This document shows positions 6,505 to 9,321 of a stretch of DNA of 9,321 bases, one piece after another; positions within the stretch are counted from its first letter, which is position 1, and every line of letters begins with the position of its first letter. The notes below the pieces were generated by a model. It did no database searches, was not told the DNA's origin, and saw only the letters and a program-made list of their open reading frames with translations. The DNA comes from Acidobacteriaceae bacterium (GTDB lineage: Bacteria; Acidobacteriota; Terriglobia; Terriglobales; SbA1): assembly GCA_003156615.1 (NCBI GenBank), contig PMHI01000614.1, forward strand, positions 1 through 9,321, in the 5' to 3' direction. The position numbers and the translations under genes were made by a program.

Positions 6505-7382
6505 CTAACGGTAGATGAGGATTTCGACCTTGTTGGTTTCGTCTGGCTTAGGGGACTTCCCCAGGCCGATGATTTTCACTCGGGTGTCGTCGAACTGGAA
6601 GTGCTGGACTAGGTAATCCCGGACCACCTTCGCGCGGGCCTGGGTCAACACCCGATCCTTTTCCGCATCGCCGACTTCGACGGATGCGGCAATAACGGCC
6701 AGGCGGAACTTATTCTGCTCCAGGAACTTACCGGCTTGATCGAAACTCTTTTCATTCTTGAGTTTTGCATTGTCGGATTTGTCAAAAATATCCTTGGCAT
6801 CGTAGGCAAATTTCTTGCTGCTGGGTTGCGACGGCAGTTGAGAAATCCTGTTCTTCTTGAGTTCGGTCGGATCCTCGTAACCGCGCTGTTTGAAGAAGCC
6901 ACGGAGCAGAAAATTCTGTTTCAGCGCATCCGCATCTTCAGCGAAGGAAGCAACCGCCGTCTTGCTCTGGTTCATGACGGCGAGAGCGGCATCGGAGAAA
7001 TCGACCGGTGTTTCGCCCTTGATTGTGTCGCCACTCTCGATGGCTCCCGTCTTCTCCGATCCGAAAGAGACCTCCACATATTATCGCCCAGCAGACCCTC
7101 GGTCTTGATGGTGGCGACGGAATCCTGCCTGACGATGTTCTTGGTGGAGTCGGCCATGTCCATCACGACAGTCAGTTTCCCGTTCGGGCCGCTGGGCAGA
7201 GAGATGTATTTCACCGTCCCCAGATGAATCCCTCCGACGCGCACGCCCGCGCCATTGTCGAGCCCGGCAACGTTTTGGAACCCCACCTCCAGTCTATAGG
7301 TGTGGCGAAACAAAAATCGCTTCTTCCCGATCAGAAAGACTCCCGCTGCCAGCTCAGAAACGCCGTTTTGAGGACGGGAGAA
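6505..7382 (-). pseudogene. Broken MCE (MlaD)-OmpA fusion gene
   Basis: On the minus strand, 7382-7083 encodes the end of a transmembrane helix (LAAGVFLIGKKRFLF) and an MCE/MlaD domain (YRLEVGFQNVAGLDNGAGVR, then VRVGGIHLGTV and ending TEGLLGD). The frame breaks near 7078-7086, and the next frame picks up YVEVSFGSEKTGAIESGDTI, then a linker and an OmpA-like peptidoglycan-binding domain (LTQARAKVVRDYL, ending NKVEILIYR). GGC GAT AA-TAT GTG fits loss of one base from GDKYVEV or GDNYVEV. The 5' end is also missing: a stop at 7383-7385 precedes the helix with no ATG in frame. MCE proteins carry lipids across the periplasm; an OmpA domain would tether one to the cell wall. The TTG at 7313 and GTG at 7077 are not credible starts. 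A single sequencing error could explain the frameshift but not the lost start. Confidence 0.82.
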
Positions 7383-7503
7383 TTAGCTTTTGCTGCAATT
7401 GCTGCGTCTGTTGCTGGTGCTGCTGCTCCAACTGCCCCACCGTACCGCTTCCCAATGAGACGGCCACATTGAGACACGTAGCCGCAAGTTCTTCAGACGG
7501 ATA
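7354..7503 (-). other. Coding-like fragment, Gln-rich, unidentified
   Basis: A 49-codon open stretch on the minus strand, from after a stop at 7504-7506 to TGA 7354-7356, reads SEELAATCLNVAVSLGSGTVG and then a Gln-rich run (QLEQQHQQQTQQLQQK) that could form a coiled coil. No start codon is evident, and it overlaps the 5' end of the MCE remnant in another frame. It may be a decayed part of a neighbouring or the same gene. No family recognised. Confidence 0.25.
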
Positions 7504-7827
7504 TCAATCCGATCGCTAATCAGAAGGTTGATATCAATACTGATTTCCTCAAGAATGGCGCTGCTTTGGCGGGGCCGACTGGTCAAGGACGGACACAAGT
7601 GCCACTACCATTCGTCCCCTCACACTCCCCGGGTGGAGCTGCTGCGATGTATCGGTGGTCAGTCCAGCCCAGACCAGCCCGTTAGAATCCAGCCAGCGTA
7701 AGGTACGGCGCTTAAGCTGATGTAAGCTCCTCTTGTGGTCTTCGCGTCGTGATGGTTCGGCTTACCCGAAGCAACCGCGGAATCGCCCGCCAGTAGCCGA
7801 AAATCGCGACCATGCCAGGTCTAACAA
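7504..7827. other. Gap with no intact gene
   Basis: Short protein-like stretches appear on the minus strand, in two different frames: one near 7555-7705 (TLRWLDSNGLVWAGLTTDTS) and one near 7505-7565 (ISIDINLLISDRIDIRLKN). They could be pieces of one frameshifted gene upstream of the MCE remnant, but I recognise no family. No RNA gene or repeat is seen. Confidence 0.25.
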
Positions 7828-7863
7828 AACTCGGAGAATCTTCGGACGAAGATCCTCCGAGTT
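7828..7863 (-). terminator. Intrinsic terminator of the SYLF gene
   Basis: Arms AACTCGGAG (7828-7836) and CTCCGAGTT (7855-7863) are perfect complements. Inside them ATCTTCG (7838-7844) and CGAAGAT (7847-7853) extend the stem past one A/C mismatch. Read on the minus strand the hairpin lies 11 bases past the SYLF stop codon and merges into TTTTGTT, a modest T-run. This is a good Rho-independent terminator for the SYLF gene. Confidence 0.82.
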
Positions 7864-7874
7864 AAAAGAACTGC

Positions 7875-8585
7875 TTAGGGCGACTTGTGCTTCGGCGTCC
7901 TCATGTTCAGGGTCGAGATGAGGCCCTCCGCTGCGGGAGGCACATGAGTGTCGTGAGCAATTACGATATCCTTCGCCGAAATTCTCTCCCCGTAGATTCT
8001 CTTGTTTGCATCATTGTCAGCTCGGATGGTCGAACCCTCGAGAGAAATACCTGCAAATAGGCCGCGCGCGCGTGAATAGCTCAATATTTCAGCCCGCATG
8101 GAGACATCGGTTTCTGCCGACGCGTCACGACCGACTGGTCCTGCTGCCACCGACGCATCTCCTCCGAGCTTCACTTTGCTGCTCAAGATCCCATTCGCAC
8201 CGCGGTCATTCATCACCAGAAGGACGAAATCGGTCGCTTGCCCGCCGATCTGGAAGCCCACGCTGCCACCCTCAAGGGCCATCATTGACGGCGCACCCCA
8301 AGGGCCGTTGAAATTTTCGCCTGTGCGGCACGTCATCGCACCGCGGCCATAACTACCACCAACTATGAACGCGGCCTTGAGAACTGATGGAAAAACAACT
8401 ACACAGTCGGCTTTGTCGAGGAGATCTTGAGGAATGTCGTCTGGAACATTCAGAATCTCTGTCAGCACCGTGCTGGCATTCTTCAGACGATCCTCGTCCT
8501 TTTCTGTGTCGTCCGCCCAACTGGTGATGGCGAGCAATAACAATGAGCTCATCGCGCACGCGAATATCTTCTTCTTCATATTCAT
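7875..8585 (-). CDS. Secreted SYLF (Ysc84-type) lipid-binding domain protein
   Basis: Encodes 236 residues from ATG 8585, preceded by AGGAGG (8590-8595) four bases away. A second ATG at 8579 (spacing 10) is an alternative; the open frame further upstream (to 8672) lacks such a site. A Sec signal peptide is visible (MKKKIFACAMSSLLLLAITS), with likely cleavage at SWA-DD near residue 24. The SYLF domain fills about residues 40-209: KADCVVVFPSVLKAAFIVGG, GRGAMTCR, WGAPSMMALEGGSVGFQIGG, DFVLLVMNDRGA and the C-terminal SYSRARGLFAGISLEG. In eukaryotes this domain binds phosphoinositides; bacterial members are usually periplasmic or secreted and of unknown role. It is monocistronic, with its own terminator at 7828-7863. 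Intact. Confidence 0.93.
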   Translation of the reverse strand: MNMKKKIFACAMSSLLLLAITSWADDTEKDEDRLKNASTVLTEILNVPDDIPQDLLDKADCVVVFPSVLKAAFIVGGSYGRGAMTCRTGENFNGPWGAPSMMALEGGSVGFQIGGQATDFVLLVMNDRGANGILSSKVKLGGDASVAAGPVGRDASAETDVSMRAEILSYSRARGLFAGISLEGSTIRADNDANKRIYGERISAKDIVIAHDTHVPPAAEGLISTLNMRTPKHKSP

Positions 8586-8760
8586 GAGGCCTCCTAGAAC
8601 GGATATGCTTGTGGTAACGCCCGGCCGCAAACCACGGTATGGTTCAACCTTAGCCCCCGGCGACACCTTCACGCAAGAGTTTCCTTCGCCGAACGACAGC
8701 GGCCTACACCACTCATTTTTCAGTATCTATATAAAGCGAGCTATACATTGAAAATCGTAA

Positions 8761-8958
8761 ACGGAAGGAATTATTCCTGTACATCTTTGTTGGCACGACG
8801 GCTGGCACCGATTCGTATTCATGCAATTGCAAAAGTGCTATCCGGAGATCGATGACTTCTTCGCGGCCAAGAACAAATACGACCCGATTGGCCTTTTCTC
8901 GAACAAGTTCTACGAGACGGGAGGTGAGCGGCGCCGCACCCAGTTGCCGCTTGCATGA
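8761..8958 (+). pseudogene. C-terminal remnant of a FAD-linked oxidase
   Basis: A plus-strand frame opening after a stop at 8758-8760 and ending at TGA 8956-8958 contains CYPEIDDFFAAKNKYDPIGL followed by FSNKFYE. This matches the C-terminal signature of VAO/PCMH-type FAD-linked oxidases (CYP..(D/E)(F/A)F..K.+YDP..LF.N.FY). The N-terminal FAD-binding domain is absent: only about 65 codons are open, and the region upstream belongs to the divergently placed SYLF gene. ATG 8821 is in frame but has no ribosome site, so expression is unlikely. The minus-strand 86-codon frame over the same bases is judged a shadow. Confidence 0.6.
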
Positions 8959-9064
8959 TTTCGCCAAAAGCAAAGGTAGGCAGAATAATTAAACCGGTTT
9001 TGAACCTTGCCTCCCGAACGGTCTGGAAAAGTTTCTTGCACTGTACTCTTCCTACTTCGAACCT
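8959..9064. promoter_or_regulatory. Gap with palindrome AAACCGGTTT
   Basis: The short gap between the oxidase remnant and the regulator's stop contains a perfect 10-base palindrome AAACCGGTTT (8991-9000) in AT-rich surroundings. CG-centred palindromes of this type are typical of LacI-family operators. It lies downstream of two gene ends here, so it may be an orphan site or chance. No other signal is visible. Confidence 0.25.
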
Positions 9065-9321
9065 TTATTTCAAGAATGGAGCGATTGCTTTGTCAATAGC
9101 GCGTGCGTCTGTGATCAGGATGTGAACTTCTGAGATGGGCCCGATCAAGGCTGAAGTCACGATACCAATCTTGCTTGAATCCGCCGCCACAATGGTCTCC
9201 CTGGACTGGCGCATCATCGCCCGAAACGTTAGTGCTTCGTCGGATTCGATCAAGGTAATGCCCGGCGAGGTGACCGTTACGAATTGCGGCGAGTCGCGGT
9301 TACTGAAGTCATCCCCGCTGC
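9065..9321 (-). CDS. DeoR-family transcriptional regulator, C-terminal part (partial)
   Basis: The minus-strand frame enters from the right edge and stops at TAA 9065-9067, giving about 85 residues. It matches the end of the DeoR C-terminal sugar-phosphate sensor domain: SPGITLIESDEALTFRAMMR, then the hallmark RETIVAADSSKIGIV and GPISEVHILITDA. The N-terminal DNA-binding helix-turn-helix would lie beyond the window. Such proteins usually repress nearby sugar catabolism or transport genes and respond to a phosphorylated sugar. The true start is outside the window; an internal TTG at 9253 is not a start. Confidence 0.85.
   Translation of the reverse strand, partial: SGDDFSNRDSPQFVTVTSPGITLIESDEALTFRAMMRQSRETIVAADSSKIGIVTSALIGPISEVHILITDARAIDKAIAPFLK

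Noticed and set aside
6736..7227. 163-codon plus-strand frame over the MCE-OmpA region
   Set aside because: The minus strand has recognisable MCE and OmpA domain sequence here, so this is a shadow.
8630..8644. Inverted repeat AACCA-CGGTA-TGGTT upstream of the SYLF gene
   Set aside because: Only five base pairs per arm; too short to claim as an operator without other evidence.
8713..8973. 86-codon minus-strand frame
   Set aside because: The plus strand over the same bases encodes a recognisable FAD-oxidase C-terminus; the minus frame has no recognised motif and no ribosome site.
1..9321. CRISPR array, tRNA or rRNA genes, integron or toxin-antitoxin system
   Set aside because: No regularly spaced repeats, no tRNA-like cloverleaf or rRNA sequence, and no recognisable toxin or antitoxin pair were seen.

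Overview
The window looks like bacterial chromosomal DNA that is moderately GC-rich and compositionally even. The gene set (Tat-exported transglutaminase-like protein, short MetE-type enzyme, SYLF lipid-binding protein, MCE protein fused to an OmpA-like domain) fits a Gram-negative soil-type bacterium. Acidobacteriota is my best guess, from a general impression of which genomes carry MCE-OmpA fusions and such IS21 elements. The sequence alone does not prove the phylum.

Layout. At the left edge is the last 28 codons of a plus-strand gene (3-89), then a minus-strand three-helix membrane protein of unknown function (184-828). A complete IS21-family insertion sequence follows (873-3603) with istA, istB and duplicated terminal repeats. 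It has an unusually long istA-istB gap holding an 82-codon frame and a strong stem-loop. Just right of the IS is what appears to be the N-terminal stub of an MFS transporter on the minus strand (3604-3718). No matching continuation exists left of the IS and the flanks share only 3 bp, so the insertion point looks rearranged.

The central block has two intact plus-strand genes: a core-MetE/cobalamin-independent methionine synthase-like enzyme (3982-5046) and a Tat-signal transglutaminase-like protein (5285-6376). They are 238 bp apart with a hairpin between them and need not be one operon.

The right block is mostly minus strand. It holds a broken MCE(MlaD)-OmpA fusion gene (6505-7382; one-base frameshift, no start), about 490 bp of decayed or intergenic DNA, an intact secreted SYLF-domain protein (7875-8585) with a clear intrinsic terminator (7828-7863), a plus-strand C-terminal remnant of a FAD-linked oxidase (8761-8958), and the C-terminal part of a DeoR-type sugar-responsive regulator running off the right edge (9065-9321).

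The genes do not form one evident pathway. The clearest theme is erosion: three gene remnants plus an IS with mismatched flanks in 9.3 kb, as expected of a rearranged accessory stretch. I found no CRISPR array, tRNA, rRNA or recognisable defence system. The most unusual items are the istA-istB spacer, the istB frame with no stop inside its own IS, and the MCE-OmpA pseudogene.
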